Translations under genes and position numbers: made by a program
Part shown: positions 17,507 to 26,057 of the stretch, piece by piece
Layout of the letters: each line of letters begins with the position of its first letter
How positions within the stretch are numbered: the stretch's first letter is position 1
Notes under the pieces: model-generated
The model's database searches: none
Told to the model about the DNA's origin: nothing
The model's input: the letters and a program-made list of their open reading frames with translations, nothing else
Source of the DNA: Fictibacillus nanhaiensis
Lineage (GTDB): Bacteria > Bacillota > Bacilli > Bacillales > Fictibacillaceae
Direction: 5' to 3'
Length of the DNA: 64,000 nt
Assembly (NCBI RefSeq): GCF_019801215.1
Contig: NZ_JAHVJO010000001.1
Coordinates: 372,001-436,000, forward strand

Positions 17507-17979
17507 CGCGTTACCCCCCTTATCGCTTTTTCGAAAGTGTCCTTAATTCCAACAATGGTTTCATTCACATCAGGCAGGTCAATCGCGTGAATATAGATGA
17601 ATCGTTGATCTTTTGATACATCAACAGAAAGAGTACCTGGCGTTAACGTGATCAAGTTTGCCAAGAGGGTGATCTCCCAATTCTTTTTAACATCGATTGG
17701 CAATGCAATGATGCCAGGTTGGAAATTAAGTTTAGGCTTGTACACCCATTTTAAAACTTCTATATTGGCCAAAATTAATTCTTTAATAAATAGAAAAATT
17801 AAATAGCCGATCGCTTTAACCTGCTTAAAGTAAAACGAGTCTGGTATAAATCGATTGAGAAGAAACAAAAGTGCTGTCCCAATCACAAAACCAACCAGAA
17901 AACTTGCGAATGAGTAGCTCTCAGATAAAAACATCCAAATAACGCCGATCAGCAAATTTAAAATAAGTTGAAAAGTCAT
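17503..17979 (-). CDS. mrpE: Mrp Na+/H+ antiporter subunit E
   Basis: A 158-residue MnhE-family subunit, the same length as B. subtilis MrpE. It has N-terminal transmembrane helices (about 5-40, 57-75), then a cytoplasmic domain with ITLLANLITLTPGTLSVDVSKD (about 104-125), the family signature. It lies 4 nt after mrpD and overlaps mrpF. The subunit is needed for assembly of the hetero-oligomeric complex in related species. Confidence 0.93.
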   Translation of the reverse strand: MTFQLILNLLIGVIWMFLSESYSFASFLVGFVIGTALLFLLNRFIPDSFYFKQVKAIGYLIFLFIKELILANIEVLKWVYKPKLNFQPGIIALPIDVKKNWEITLLANLITLTPGTLSVDVSKDQRFIYIHAIDLPDVNETIVGIKDTFEKAIRGVTR

Positions 17980-17983
17980 GGGA

Positions 17984-19459
17984 TTACTCCTTTAATACAA
18001 AATCAATGTAGATTTGCGGATCGATAAGATTGTCAGCCGCTGATTGAATATATGGGTAGAACCACTCAGCTCCAACACCAAGAGCGATAGAAATAAAAAT
18101 CAGTATTCCAGATGCGATCAATCCAGGCTGGTTCACTTTTTCTTTTGGTTCTTCTTTTAGTTCACCCCAAAAGGCACCGATGAAAACACGGATAACAGAA
18201 AAGAGAATCAATAAACTGGATAACAGTCCGATACCAGCTGCTATATAATGTTCCTCGTCCATCGCACCTCTTAAAAGAAGATATTTACCGACGAATCCGC
18301 TAAATGGGGGTATTCCTGCAAGTACGAGAGCAGCTATGAAAAACATCCACCCTAAGAGTGGAGAAGATTTAATATAGCCTCCCATTTTATTTAGGTTAGA
18401 AGTACCAGCATGCCAGACAAGTAGACCGGCAAGAAAGAACAGAGCGGCCTTGATCGCCATATCGTGCACCAAATAATAGATGGTTCCAGCTAACGACTCA
18501 GGAGAGAAAGTACCGATTCCAAGGAGCATAAAACCAATAGCAGGCATAATATTGTATGCAATGATCAACTTTACGTTTGATGTTGACAAAGCTCCGATGA
18601 CACCTATCAACATGGTGATAGAAGCTACCCATATGAAAAAGGTGTGTGTAAGCTCAAGTTTGTGTGAAAAGATAAGGGTGTATACCCTGAGCATCGAATA
18701 AACGCCGACTTTTGTCAAAAGTGCCCCAAACAGGGCGGATACAACCGGAGAAGGAACGATGTACGATTTTGGAAGCCAAAAGTACAACGGAAACAAAGCT
18801 CCTTTTGTTGCGAAAACAATAAACAAGAGGATGGCTATTCCAGTTAAAATCCCTTCTTGTTCTATTTCTGCCACCCGTTGACCTAACTGTGCCATATTAA
18901 CCGTTCCTGTTACAGAATATAAAAAAGAAACGGTCGTAACAAAAAGAATAGAAGAAAATAAATTTAACAGGATATATTTTACAGATTCCCTAAACTGATG
19001 CTTTGAACCACCTATGATGATCAGTCCATATGAGGCCATCAAAAGCACTTCAAAAAAGACGAAAAGGTTAAATAAGTCTCCTGTTAAGAAAGCACCACTC
19101 ACCCCAGCAATCAACAAAAAGAAAAGCGGATAAAAATAATGCTTTACCATCTTGTGGCTAACCGTATTATATGCAAATAGGGCTGCAGCTCCTGCAATCA
19201 CGTTAACAGAAAGAATCATGATGACTGATAATTGATCAGCTACAAGAATGATACCGTATGGAGCTTTCCAACCACCTGTTTCTAAGATTAGCGGATGGGT
19301 TGTGAAAACAAAAAAAGTTAAATAAAGTGACACCCCAAAGTTGAGGACTAATGATACAAATGAAAGTTTTAATGTTAGTGAATGCTTTTCATTAAAGAAA
19401 ATGAGCAGAGCACCAACAAACAAAGGTATAAAGATTGGTAAGAATACTAAATTACTCAT
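17984..19459 (-). CDS. mrpD: Mrp Na+/H+ antiporter subunit D
   Basis: A 491-residue proton-pumping subunit homologous to NuoM/NuoN of complex I, with about 14 transmembrane helices. The conserved trans-membrane FEVLLMASYGLI segment (about 135-146) carries the key Glu, and the TKGALFPLYFWLPKSY segment (about 218-233) carries the key Lys of the ion path. The gene overlaps mrpC by 8 nt. Length and motifs match B. subtilis MrpD (493 residues). Confidence 0.94.
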   Translation of the reverse strand: MSNLVFLPIFIPLFVGALLIFFNEKHSLTLKLSFVSLVLNFGVSLYLTFFVFTTHPLILETGGWKAPYGIILVADQLSVIMILSVNVIAGAAALFAYNTVSHKMVKHYFYPLFFLLIAGVSGAFLTGDLFNLFVFFEVLLMASYGLIIIGGSKHQFRESVKYILLNLFSSILFVTTVSFLYSVTGTVNMAQLGQRVAEIEQEGILTGIAILLFIVFATKGALFPLYFWLPKSYIVPSPVVSALFGALLTKVGVYSMLRVYTLIFSHKLELTHTFFIWVASITMLIGVIGALSTSNVKLIIAYNIMPAIGFMLLGIGTFSPESLAGTIYYLVHDMAIKAALFFLAGLLVWHAGTSNLNKMGGYIKSSPLLGWMFFIAALVLAGIPPFSGFVGKYLLLRGAMDEEHYIAAGIGLLSSLLILFSVIRVFIGAFWGELKEEPKEKVNQPGLIASGILIFISIALGVGAEWFYPYIQSAADNLIDPQIYIDFVLKE

Positions 19460-19790
19460 CGTCTGTTCCCCTTAGCTGATCCATCATGTCAGTCTTGTTG
19501 CTTTGATATGTTCTGTAGGCTAATACGAGCAAAAAGCTGGTCACCCCAAAGCTAATAACGATAGAAGTTAGAATTAAAGCTTGAGGAAGAGGGTCTGTAT
19601 AGTCCTCGATGCCTTTTACCAAGATTGGTGGTTTACCTCTGTTTAACTTCCCCATAGTTAAAATAAATAGATGAGCGCCGTGAGATATAAGCGCTGTACC
19701 TAGTACGATTTTTAATAATTGTTTTTGAAGCAAAAGATAAACGCCGGCTGCAAATAAAGTTCCGGCAAGAATAGACATAAGAATTTCCAT
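19452..19790 (-). CDS. mrpC: Mrp Na+/H+ antiporter subunit C
   Basis: A 112-residue NuoK-like subunit with three transmembrane helices and the signature GTALISHGAHLFILTMG (about 31-47), then DPLPQALILTSIVISFG (about 68-84). The start codon overlaps the mrpA stop (TAATG). In the standard operon mrpB lies between mrpA and mrpC; here the two are fused end to end with no room for it. Confidence 0.93.
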   Translation of the reverse strand: MEILMSILAGTLFAAGVYLLLQKQLLKIVLGTALISHGAHLFILTMGKLNRGKPPILVKGIEDYTDPLPQALILTSIVISFGVTSFLLVLAYRTYQSNKTDMMDQLRGTDDE

Positions 19791-22132
19791 TAGTGATTCA
19801 TGTCCCCTTTATCCCGGTATTTAATCATGGCATAAATGCCTAGAGCAGCAAGACCAAGTACTGCAATTTCAAAAAGAGTATCTAACCCACGGAAGTCAAC
19901 AAGGATGACGTTAACAATATTGTCTCCTCCTCCAAGTTTGTAGGAATTATCGACAAAATATTTCGAAATGGTCTCAAATGATTTTGAACTATGAGAAGAG
20001 ACAGCAACAATCGTTAATAATGCGCCTGTTGAAGATGCAAGAATAAAATCCACAAGCTTTTCAGAAGGTTTTTTATCAGATTTTTTTAATGCAGGCAGGT
20101 GCGCAAAGCACAGCAGGAATAAGGCGACGGTGATTGTTTCCACAATAAGCTGTGTCAAAGCAAGATCAGGCGCTCTGAAGAAAACAAACAAGAGTGATAA
20201 TCCATAACCTACGACACCGATCACAATAATAGCCGCAATACGCTGAGTCATCAAGATGGTTGCAATCGCTGCTACAGCCATCACCAAACCTATTAGTACT
20301 TCAGGCCAAGTAATAGGAGCAAGGTCATCAAACGAAATCTTAAAACCGTCCGTAAAGTACATAAATACAGACGTTGATATTACCATGAATAGTAAAATGA
20401 TAGATAAATAAAGGCGATGTGAACCTGTCATAAGAAATCCTGTTATGATTTTTGATGATTTTAGTAATCCGTTCAACATGAACTGATACCAATGATCAGA
20501 TGAAAATTTTCCAGGAATCCTGTTATAAACAGGCTGCCATTTTTTTAATGTAAATGCGAGTACGGCACCAATTCCAATAACAAGTAATGACATATAAAAG
20601 GGCGCATTAAGTCCATGCCAAAATTGCAGGTGAGTAATGGCCAAATCTCCCGTAACGGCTGCAGCAGCAGGTGCTAAAATAGGTTCATTGATTAGATTAG
20701 GCAGCAACCCGACTAATATGACAAACACCACTAGTATAATTGGTGACAAAAGCATCCCGATAGGTGCTTCGTGCGGTTTTTTTTCTAGTTGTTTTACGTT
20801 TGATTTCCCCATGAATGTTCCAAAGACAAGATACATGGAGTAAACAAATGTAAAGATGCTTCCCAACACCGCGATGATAGGGATCCACTCTGCAAACATA
20901 CCTGCAAAACCTGTCGTCTGTCCTAACTTTAATGAAGAATCAAAGAACATTTCTTTACTTAAGAATCCGTTAAAAATTGGCAAGGGAACGCCTGCCATCG
21001 AAAAAGCCCCGATAAAAGCCAATGTGGCAGAGATCGGCATGAATGTATAAAGGCCCCCGAGTCTTCGGATATCCCTCGTACCTGTCTCATGATCAACAAT
21101 ACCCGCAATCATAAACAGACTGCCTTTAAACGTTGCATGATTGAAAATATGGAAAATAGCCGCAAGAATAGCCACTCCTGTTCCAAATCCAAGCATAGCC
21201 ATGATCATACCAAGCTGGCTTATCGTCGAGTAGGCAAGAATACCTTTAAGGTCCGTTTGCCTTGAAGCGAGAAATGATCCTAAACAGAGCGTAATTAGGC
21301 CAATTCCAGAAACAAGAATAAAAAATACATCGGATCCGCTAAAGATTAGTGAGAATCGAGCTACTAAATACAAACCAGCTTTAACCATCGTTGCTGAATG
21401 CAGATATGCACTAACAGGTGTAGGTGCTTCCATCGCATCAGGAAGCCAGCTGTGAAAGGGGAATTGTGCTGATTTAGTAAATGCTCCTACTAATAATAAA
21501 ATTAAAATTGGGACGAAAAGATCACTTTCTAAAATATCAGAACGATTAGCGATCATCACTCGAATGCTATTTGTCTCGGCTGTATTCGACATTAAAATAA
21601 GGGCACCGAGCATAGACAAACCGCCAAAAACGGTGATAAGCATCGATTTCTGAGCTCCATACGTAGATCGATCACGGTAAAACCAAAAACCGATCAACAG
21701 AAACGAAGAAATACTTGTAAATTCCCAAAACGTGTACAACACAAATACGTTATCCGACAGAACTACTCCGAGCATAGAGCCCATAAATAGAAGAAGATAG
21801 ACGTAAAAATGGACTAGCTGTTCTTTTCGTGACAAATAAAAGATGGAATAAAGAACAACTAATGCTCCTATTCCCGTTATTAACAGGGAGAATAACATAC
21901 TAAGCCCGTCCAAATAAAAGCTTAGCTGGATATCCAATGATGGAATCCAATCCGCGACACTCTGTACAATTTTTCCTTCAGCTAACACTGGCAATTTTAA
22001 GCAGAACATGATAAATAAAATGGCTGGTACAGGAAGAACAAACCAACCAGTATGTATCCGGCTCACTTTTTTTGCAGCTAACCCGATCACCAACGCTGCT
22101 AAAAAAGGAATTAGTATGTAAATATGCAACAT
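19790..22132 (-). CDS. mrpA: Mrp Na+/H+ antiporter subunit A
   Basis: The largest subunit, 780 residues and about 20 helices: a NuoL-like proton channel domain (conserved FWEFTSISSFLLIGFWF with the key Glu near residue 137, and KSAQFPFHSWLPDAMEAPTPVSAYLHSATMVKAG near 217-250), then a C-terminal MrpA-specific domain ending GGGDNIVNVILVDFRGLDT. The length is like B. subtilis MrpA (about 800), so there is no fused MrpB domain, which would add about 140 residues. AAGGAGG lies about 13 nt before the ATG, a long spacing. It is the first gene of the six-gene operon mrpACDEFG. Confidence 0.94.
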   Translation of the reverse strand: MLHIYILIPFLAALVIGLAAKKVSRIHTGWFVLPVPAILFIMFCLKLPVLAEGKIVQSVADWIPSLDIQLSFYLDGLSMLFSLLITGIGALVVLYSIFYLSRKEQLVHFYVYLLLFMGSMLGVVLSDNVFVLYTFWEFTSISSFLLIGFWFYRDRSTYGAQKSMLITVFGGLSMLGALILMSNTAETNSIRVMIANRSDILESDLFVPILILLLVGAFTKSAQFPFHSWLPDAMEAPTPVSAYLHSATMVKAGLYLVARFSLIFSGSDVFFILVSGIGLITLCLGSFLASRQTDLKGILAYSTISQLGMIMAMLGFGTGVAILAAIFHIFNHATFKGSLFMIAGIVDHETGTRDIRRLGGLYTFMPISATLAFIGAFSMAGVPLPIFNGFLSKEMFFDSSLKLGQTTGFAGMFAEWIPIIAVLGSIFTFVYSMYLVFGTFMGKSNVKQLEKKPHEAPIGMLLSPIILVVFVILVGLLPNLINEPILAPAAAAVTGDLAITHLQFWHGLNAPFYMSLLVIGIGAVLAFTLKKWQPVYNRIPGKFSSDHWYQFMLNGLLKSSKIITGFLMTGSHRLYLSIILLFMVISTSVFMYFTDGFKISFDDLAPITWPEVLIGLVMAVAAIATILMTQRIAAIIVIGVVGYGLSLLFVFFRAPDLALTQLIVETITVALFLLCFAHLPALKKSDKKPSEKLVDFILASSTGALLTIVAVSSHSSKSFETISKYFVDNSYKLGGGDNIVNVILVDFRGLDTLFEIAVLGLAALGIYAMIKYRDKGDMNH

Positions 22133-22185
22133 AAAAACCGGTAAACCTCCTTAAAAACATAAGAATAATCGTAATAGTCCATTAC

Positions 22186-22215
22186 ATTGTAAGCAAAACC
22201 TTTCCGATTTAGCAA
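22186..22215 (-). promoter_or_regulatory. Probable sigma-A promoter of the mrp operon
   Basis: On the minus strand, TTGCTA (22215-22210), an 18-nt spacer and TACAAT (22191-22186), about 54 nt before the mrpA start. Confidence 0.45.
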
Positions 22216-22314
22216 ATACTTTACTGCTCGAAAACCTTCTCAAATTGTTGAATTCCATAAACTCTTGAATATCCTTCCCAAAAAATACCTAACCTATTTG
22301 AGAGGTGATTGTAA

Positions 22315-22731
22315 ATGAGACTTATGCATACATACGTAATACTTCTTGTTTTGTTTCAATTAACAGGTTGTTTTAATGATTCTGTTTATCGAAAGGAAAA
22401 GGATAGCCCTGTATTTCAACCGAGAGAATACTATAGAAAGCATATAAGTTTTTCTGAGACAGGGGTTTTTTCAACTTCCTCACTAGGGGATGAAATGAAA
22501 AAGGAAATTACGGAGAACGCTCTAGTCAAGCACGCGATTGTGATCAAGCAAAATAAAAAATACATTGTAGCTATTAAGATAAAAGCTTACCATCGGAAAG
22601 ACGGAGAAGCGATAAGTAAATACTATCAAAAGTATTGGGAAGATAAATGGAAGATACCTGTTGAGGTTACATTTACACCAAGTGATTATCGGAAAGCACA
22701 AAAGCTCGTGAAAACAAAAAAAAGAGCGTAA
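22315..22731 (+). CDS. Putative lipoprotein, distantly YhcN/YlaJ-like
   Basis: A 138-residue protein with a short signal peptide and lipobox FQLTGC (Cys19). The mature part has a Lys-rich fold with the pattern NALVKHAIVIKQNKKYIVAIKIKA (about 72-95), then VTFTPSDYRKAQKLV near the C-terminus. That order (association of a hydrophobic strand, then a Tyr-Arg segment) recalls the sporulation lipoproteins YhcN/YlaJ, but the match is weak. GAGAGGTG lies about 7 nt before the ATG. Its 3' end overlaps the terminator of sda on the other strand. Confidence 0.7.
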   Translation: MRLMHTYVILLVLFQLTGCFNDSVYRKEKDSPVFQPREYYRKHISFSETGVFSTSSLGDEMKKEITENALVKHAIVIKQNKKYIVAIKIKAYHRKDGEAISKYYQKYWEDKWKIPVEVTFTPSDYRKAQKLVKTKKRA

Positions 22732-22741
22732 AGTACGCTCT
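22716..22741 (-). terminator. Terminator of sda
   Basis: On the minus strand, AGAGCG-TACTTTA-CGCTCT followed by seven T residues. It overlaps the last codons of the convergent lipoprotein gene. Confidence 0.82.
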
Positions 22742-22883
22742 ACATTAATACTTGCTGTAATTTGACATGCAACGATCTTCTTTCAATCTCTTTTTTAATT
22801 AGGGTTATGAAGTCTTTGCTTAGTTGAAGTTCTCTTGCCTTTAAATAAGATTCAATTAACAGGTCGTCCGAAAGTTTTTCCAT
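22740..22883 (-). CDS. sda: Sporulation checkpoint protein Sda, histidine kinase inhibitor
   Basis: A 47-residue helical-hairpin protein that binds KinA/KinB and blocks the phosphorelay, delaying sporulation while DNA replication is active or damaged. The N-terminus [20 protein letters not shown] and the second helix ending EIERRSLH align closely with B. subtilis Sda (46 residues). It lies next to yqeG and is transcribed away from it, as in B. subtilis. A cluster of DnaA boxes lies upstream. The perfect Shine-Dalgarno AGGAGGTGA is 27 nt from the ATG, with a hairpin in between. An in-frame TAA just upstream rules out a longer form. Confidence 0.92.
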   Translation of the reverse strand: MEKLSDDLLIESYLKARELQLSKDFITLIKKEIERRSLHVKLQQVLM

Positions 22884-22919
22884 AATACAGCCGTTTTAAA
22901 AGCGGCTTGGTCACCTCCT
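22884..22919 (-). promoter_or_regulatory. sda ribosome binding site set apart by a hairpin
   Basis: On the minus strand, AGGAGGTGA (22919-22911) is followed by AGCCG (22907-22903), a 9-nt AT-rich loop and CGGCT (22893-22889), then GTATT and the ATG. Folding of the stem would bring the Shine-Dalgarno to an effective distance of about 8 nt from the start codon. Confidence 0.6.
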
Positions 22920-23027
22920 GTTTTTTTAAATATTTCTCTGAGCTTGCTATTCTAAATATGCTATGGAAGTCATAAAATGATAAGTTATTGAATTATGTAC
23001 TTTGAAGCTTACCATGTATTGTAAAAT

Positions 23028-23142
23028 AGAACAATCGTTCGTTTATCCACAGTGTTTGGTGGATAAGTTGTGGGTAAAATGTTAACATCTTTATAAAAGT
23101 TAACAGAATACTAAGTGAATATTGTGTATAAGATTATCCACA
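23028..23142. promoter_or_regulatory. DnaA-box cluster and LexA-like box between sda and yqeG
   Basis: The 409-nt gap between sda and yqeG holds two exact DnaA boxes TTATCCACA (23043-23051, 23134-23142) and three with one mismatch in the opposite orientation (23058-23066, 23069-23077, 23123-23131). AGAACAATCGTTCG at 23028-23041 is one base from a B. subtilis LexA site. In B. subtilis sda is activated by DnaA through such boxes. A GTTAAC repeat pair flanks 23081-23104. A convincing sda -35/-10 pair could not be chosen. Confidence 0.82.
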
Positions 23143-23228
23143 TTGTTGAGTAGGGGAACAATTTGTCGAAAAGTTTTTTAGCGATGAAGAAAAACCTGTT
23201 ATTTTGTCTAATTAAGCAGAAAAACCGT

Positions 23229-23256
23229 TTGTTCTTCCTTACATTACTGGTAAAAT
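23229..23256 (+). promoter_or_regulatory. Sigma-A promoter of the yqeG operon
   Basis: TTGTTC (23229-23234), 16-nt spacer, TAAAAT (23251-23256) with an extended -10 TGG, 37 nt before the yqeG start. Confidence 0.6.
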
Positions 23257-23292
23257 AGAAACGGTCATTAGGAAATGTGAAGAGGTGCTAGA

Positions 23293-23808
23293 ATGTTAAA
23301 ACATTTTTTGCCGGATCAGCATGTTCAAAATATATTGGACATTACACCGGAAATGTTAGTTGAACGTAGAGTAAAAGGAATAATAACAGACTTAGACAAT
23401 ACGCTTGTTGAATGGGATAGACCTGAAGCCACTCCCGAACTAATAAAGTGGTTCACATCTATCAAAGAAAAAGGAATCTTAATAACGATTGTTTCTAATA
23501 ACACACAGCATAGAGTGAAAAGCTTTTCAGATCCTGTAGGGATCCCTTTTATCTATAGTGCGAGAAAGCCGATGAATAAGGCTTTTAAACGTGCATTACT
23601 AGACATGAAGCTGAAGAATGAAGAGGTTGTTGTAATTGGAGATCAGCTGCTGACCGATGTTCTTGGAGGTAACAGATTAGGATTACATACGATTTTAGTC
23701 GTACCTGTTGCAAGCAGTGACGGATTTTGGACAAGGTTTAATCGTAAATTGGAAAGAATCATACTTTCTTGGATGAAGAGAAAAGGCATGATTCATTGGG
23801 AGGAATAG
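23293..23808 (+). CDS. yqeG: YqeG family HAD phosphatase
   Basis: A 171-residue HAD IIIA phosphatase. The catalytic DxD motif is DLDNT (Asp33, Asp35), motif II is the Ser/Asn of TIVSNN, and motif III/IV is GDQLLTDVLGGNRLG. Related to phosphatidylglycerophosphatase-like enzymes (GEP4); the bacterial substrate is not established. It is first in a tight eight-gene operon through yqeM. GAAGAGGTG lies about 6 nt before its ATG. The stop codon lies 2 nt before the yqeH TTG start. Confidence 0.93.
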   Translation: MLKHFLPDQHVQNILDITPEMLVERRVKGIITDLDNTLVEWDRPEATPELIKWFTSIKEKGILITIVSNNTQHRVKSFSDPVGIPFIYSARKPMNKAFKRALLDMKLKNEEVVVIGDQLLTDVLGGNRLGLHTILVVPVASSDGFWTRFNRKLERIILSWMKRKGMIHWEE

Positions 23809-23810
23809 GA

Positions 23811-24908
23811 TTGGAACAAGTTAAATGTGTGGGCTGCGGTATTTCCATACAAACAGAAGATAAAGAAGCGCTCGGATATGCACCTCTTTCAGCTTTAACA
23901 AAAGAGCTTCCTATCTGTCAGCGCTGTTTTCGTTTAAAACACTATAATGATATTCAAGATGTTAGTTTATCAGATGATGATTATCGAAAAATTGTTTCAA
24001 GTATAGGAGAGGTAGACGCTCTTGTTGTAAAAATCATTGATATTTTTGACTTTAATGGGAGCTGGCTGCCTGGACTTCATCGATATGCTGGTAAGAATCC
24101 CATCTTACTCGTTGGAAATAAGCTTGATCTGCTTCCGAAATCAGTAAATCCCAACAAAGTGATTCATTGGATGAAAAAAGAAGCTTCAGAATTAGGATTG
24201 AAGCCCATTGATGTACAGTTGATTTCTGCCGAAAAAGGCTATGGAATAGAAGAGCTTGCAGAGAGCATCGATCATTATCGGCAAGGTAGAGATGTTTATG
24301 TAGTAGGTTGTACAAATACAGGGAAATCTACGTTTATCAACCGTTTAATCAAGCAGTTTGGTGAAGAAACAGCTGATTTCATAACCACCTCCCATTTTCC
24401 AGGTACAACACTAGATTTAATCGACGTTCCTTTAGATGGAAGAAGTCATATGTATGATACTCCTGGTATTATTAATCATCATCAAATGGCTCATTATGTG
24501 TCCAAAAAAGAATTAAGTATCATCATGCCTAAAAAAGAAATTAAGCCAATGGTGTTTCAATTAAACGAACAGCAGACCCTTCTCTTTGGCGGTCTTGCTA
24601 GAGTTGATTTTATAAAAGGCGGAAAACAATCTTTCGTTTGTCATTTTTCAAATCATTTAAATATCCACAGAACAAAGACAGAAAAAGCGGATGAGCTCTA
24701 CGAAAAACACTTAGGCGAAATGCTGGCCCCGCCTGAAGATGTTACAAACTTTCCCGCATTAAAACGCTATGAATGGATGGTTAAGGAAAGTAAAACGGAT
24801 ATTGTGATCTCTGGTTTAGGATGGGTTACCTTCCCGGAAGCAGGAGCTAAAGTAGCCGTTTATGCACCAGAAGGGGTTTCAGTTACGGTCCGAAAATCCT
24901 TAATCTAA
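23811..24908 (+). CDS. yqeH: Ribosome biogenesis GTPase YqeH
   Basis: Circularly permuted GTPase required for 30S subunit assembly. The N-terminal zinc finger is CVGC...CQRC (Cys6, Cys9 and a second pair about 34 residues later). G motifs occur in permuted order: NKLD (G4), SAEKG (G5), then GCTNTGKST (G1) and DTPG (G3). A C-terminal RNA-binding domain follows. The TTG at 23811 is chosen because GGGAGG lies 7 nt upstream and the resulting 365-residue protein aligns with B. subtilis YqeH from its first residues; the longer in-frame ATG lies inside yqeG. Confidence 0.94.
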   Translation: MEQVKCVGCGISIQTEDKEALGYAPLSALTKELPICQRCFRLKHYNDIQDVSLSDDDYRKIVSSIGEVDALVVKIIDIFDFNGSWLPGLHRYAGKNPILLVGNKLDLLPKSVNPNKVIHWMKKEASELGLKPIDVQLISAEKGYGIEELAESIDHYRQGRDVYVVGCTNTGKSTFINRLIKQFGEETADFITTSHFPGTTLDLIDVPLDGRSHMYDTPGIINHHQMAHYVSKKELSIIMPKKEIKPMVFQLNEQQTLLFGGLARVDFIKGGKQSFVCHFSNHLNIHRTKTEKADELYEKHLGEMLAPPEDVTNFPALKRYEWMVKESKTDIVISGLGWVTFPEAGAKVAVYAPEGVSVTVRKSLI

Positions 24909-24923
24909 GGAGGATCCATTAAA

Positions 24924-25751
24924 ATGATTAAAGTGCTCGTTATAGGGGATCCAATTGAACATTCGTTGTCCCCCATTATGCAGAATGAAGCATTTAAGCA
25001 ATTGAACATTAAAGGTCAATACGAGAAAAAAAGAGTGACGCCAGAACAATTAGGACCTTTCGTAAGTTCTTTGAGAGAAAGTGAATATGCTGGGTTTAAT
25101 GTAACCATTCCGCATAAAGTCACGATTATGCAATACTTAGATGATATTGACGAAGAAGCAAAAGAAATCGGTGCAGTGAATACCGTTGTCAATCAAGATG
25201 GAAAATTAATCGGCTATAACACGGACGGAAAAGGTTTTTTGCTTGGCTTAAAAGAAAAACTTACAAAATCATTGGACGAACTGAATGTCCTGATCATTGG
25301 AGCAGGCGGTGCGGCGAGATCGATCGCATACGCCCTTTTAAAAGAAAATCCGAAACATTTATCCATTGCTAACCGTTCAGAGGAGAGGTTATCTCTTTTA
25401 GTCAACGATTTAAATGGTAAAGAAGTAGAAGGTATATCTTTAGCTAATGCAGAGAGTAAGCTTGCTTTGTTTGATGTCTTGATCAATACGACAAACGCAG
25501 GTATGTTCCCGGATATAAAAGATATGCCGTTACAATTAGATCGGTTAAAAGAAGGAGCAGTCGTTTGTGACATCGTCTATAATCCGCTGCAAACAACGTG
25601 GCTAAAGATCGCAGAAGGTAATGGTGCTATTATCGATAATGGAGTGTCAATGCTCGTTATGCAAGGAGCGATGGCTTTCGAAAAATGGACAGGCACTTTT
25701 CCCGACACGGACAAAATGAAAGACTCAGTAATTAATCAACTTAGGAGGTAA
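24924..25751 (+). CDS. aroE: Shikimate dehydrogenase AroE
   Basis: Reduces 3-dehydroshikimate to shikimate with NADPH in aromatic amino-acid synthesis. The N-terminal IEHSLSPIMQN holds the shikimate-binding serines, NVTIPHK has the catalytic Lys65, and the NADP-binding loop is GAGGAARS followed by NR. The 275-residue length is typical. AAGGAGG precedes the ATG by about 9 nt. It lies 15 nt after yqeH and 2 nt before yqeI. Confidence 0.95.
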   Translation: MIKVLVIGDPIEHSLSPIMQNEAFKQLNIKGQYEKKRVTPEQLGPFVSSLRESEYAGFNVTIPHKVTIMQYLDDIDEEAKEIGAVNTVVNQDGKLIGYNTDGKGFLLGLKEKLTKSLDELNVLIIGAGGAARSIAYALLKENPKHLSIANRSEERLSLLVNDLNGKEVEGISLANAESKLALFDVLINTTNAGMFPDIKDMPLQLDRLKEGAVVCDIVYNPLQTTWLKIAEGNGAIIDNGVSMLVMQGAMAFEKWTGTFPDTDKMKDSVINQLRR

Positions 25752-25753
25752 TT

Positions 25754-26044
25754 ATGTTAACAGGAAAACAAAAGCGCTTTTTGCGTTCAAAGGCACATCA
25801 TATCCAGCCTATTTTTCAAGTAGGTAAAGGTGGAGTAAACTCAAATTTAGTCAAACAGGTCGACGAGGCCCTTGAAGCAAGAGAATTAATAAAAGTAAGT
25901 GTATTACAAAACTGTGATGAAGATAAAGATACAGTAGCTGAAGTACTATCTAAAGGTACAAAAGCCGAATTGGTGCAAGTGATCGGAAGTACGATTGTGC
26001 TTTATAAAGAATCAATTAATCAAAAACGCATTGAACTCCCATAA
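25754..26044 (+). CDS. yqeI: RNA-binding protein YqeI (YhbY/CRM family)
   Basis: A 96-residue single CRM domain protein that binds pre-50S ribosomal particles. The family GxxG-like loop GKGGVN (about 24-29) and LEARELIKVSVL (about 40-51) are intact. AGGAGG lies 7 nt before the ATG, at the end of aroE. Confidence 0.93.
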   Translation: MLTGKQKRFLRSKAHHIQPIFQVGKGGVNSNLVKQVDEALEARELIKVSVLQNCDEDKDTVAEVLSKGTKAELVQVIGSTIVLYKESINQKRIELP

Positions 26045-26057
26045 GGAGTGAATGGAA

